From assembly GCA_013112685.1 (NCBI GenBank), contig JABFGC010000002.1:1746902-1810901 (forward strand): a DNA stretch of 64,000 nucleotides. Reading direction: 5' to 3'. Position numbers and translations under genes: made by a program. Shown here in pieces: positions 63,886 through 64,000 of this stretch (its first letter is position 1; every line of letters starts with the position of its first letter). Source of the DNA: Chloroflexota bacterium. GTDB lineage: Bacteria > Chloroflexota > Anaerolineae > Anaerolineales > Villigracilaceae. The notes below the pieces were generated by a model. It made no database searches. It saw only the letters and a program-made list of their open reading frames with translations, and was not told where the DNA came from.

Positions 63886-64000
63886 CCCAACAAAGCGTGC
63901 ACCCGACGTGTGGGAGTCGGCGCGATTTAGGAGCACTTTCCTAGCTTCGGGTTTATACTGCCCTCAGAGCGAATCCACGCTCCGCCCACACGCGGGTAAC
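63886..64000 (+). other. attC site 14 (cut by the window edge)
   Basis: Starts at R'' GCCCAAC; arms CACCCG-A-CGTGTGGG and CCCACACG-CGGGT. The window ends at GGGTAAC, before R'. The array therefore continues to the right. Confidence 0.85.

Larger units (their letters stand above)
44547..64000 (+). mobile_element. Integron-type gene-cassette array, no integrase seen
   Basis: At least 14 cassettes, each with one (once two) plus-strand genes and ending in an attC site. For each cassette the first bases after the junction are the reverse complement of its own 3' R'' box, e.g. GTTAGCCCGC/GCGGGCTAAC (cassette 1), GTTGGGCGTTT/AAACGCCCAAC (2), GTTAGGCGCT/AGCGCCTAAC (4), GTTGGCACGC/GCGTGCCAAC (10). 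attC sites are similar to each other, as in sedentary chromosomal integrons. Cassette genes are AT-rich against a GC-rich chromosome. No tyrosine recombinase gene is visible on either strand. The array continues past the right edge. Confidence 0.9.

Noticed and set aside
45263..64000. Regularly spaced similar 130-bp repeats as a possible CRISPR array
   Set aside because: Spacers are whole genes of 0.4-1.6 kb and the repeats are long folding attC sites, so this is not CRISPR.

Overview
The window reads as a chromosome segment of a free-living, probably anaerobic or facultative member of the Chloroflexota (Anaerolineae-like). This is inferred from gene content and style: a complex I membrane arm with two NuoM genes, STAND/NB-ARC and STAND-WD40 proteins, many lipoproteins with a Thr/Pro-rich linker after the lipobox, an Aap-type amino-acid ABC transporter, and an aldehyde:ferredoxin oxidoreductase next to a MoaD-like protein. 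No rRNA or tRNA gene was seen, so the taxonomy is inference.

Layout. 1-7.9 kb: minus-strand operon nuoA-H-J-K-L-M-M-N for the complex I membrane arm, without nuoBCDEFGI. 8-15 kb: membrane and lipoprotein-like genes, a nucleotidyltransferase, an APC transporter, a phosphoesterase, a truncated DUF4062 fragment and a membrane-anchored NB-ARC/TPR protein. 15.2-16.4 kb: an IS110-family element inserted into a REP-like repeat. 16.7-31 kb: tryptophanase, tryptophan 2,3-dioxygenase, dihaem cytochrome c, aldo-keto reductase, a MerR/GyrI-type regulator with its operator, recJ and a very large STAND-WD40 protein. 31-44 kb: AOR with a MoaD-like gene, hicBA, a thioesterase, lipoproteins, aapJQMP, a YbaK-like deacylase and a bifunctional Rel.

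44.5-64 kb is the most striking part: a gene-cassette array of integron type. Fourteen attC sites of about 130 bp separate one- or two-gene cassettes, all on the plus strand. The first bases of every cassette (GTTRRRY plus 2-5 further bases) are the reverse complement of that cassette's own R'' end. The attC arms vary in sequence but stay complementary, with one unpaired A at a fixed place. A consensus sigma70-type promoter (TTGACC-17-TATAAT) and a structured leader precede the first cassette. No integrase gene is visible, so the array is either a CALIN (attC cluster lacking an integrase) or the integrase lies beyond the right edge. Cassette genes are AT-rich compared with the GC-rich flanking chromosome. 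They encode a two-gene membrane/TIR module, two GH10-like lipoproteins, two PD-(D/E)XK-like proteins, Cys-rich zinc-binding proteins, secreted or lipoproteins and small membrane proteins.

Three nearly identical IS110-family elements sit at the same base of three attC sites, in the same orientation. Their non-coding region upstream of the transposase has the layout expected of a bridge RNA. It includes a hairpin whose stem has changed sequence between copies but is still paired, and segments that match the element ends.

Thirteen apparent frameshifts fall in ten genes left of the array, several of them at GGGCCC or other palindromic hexamers or homopolymers. They look more like consensus errors than real pseudogenes, so the affected genes are annotated as single CDSs.
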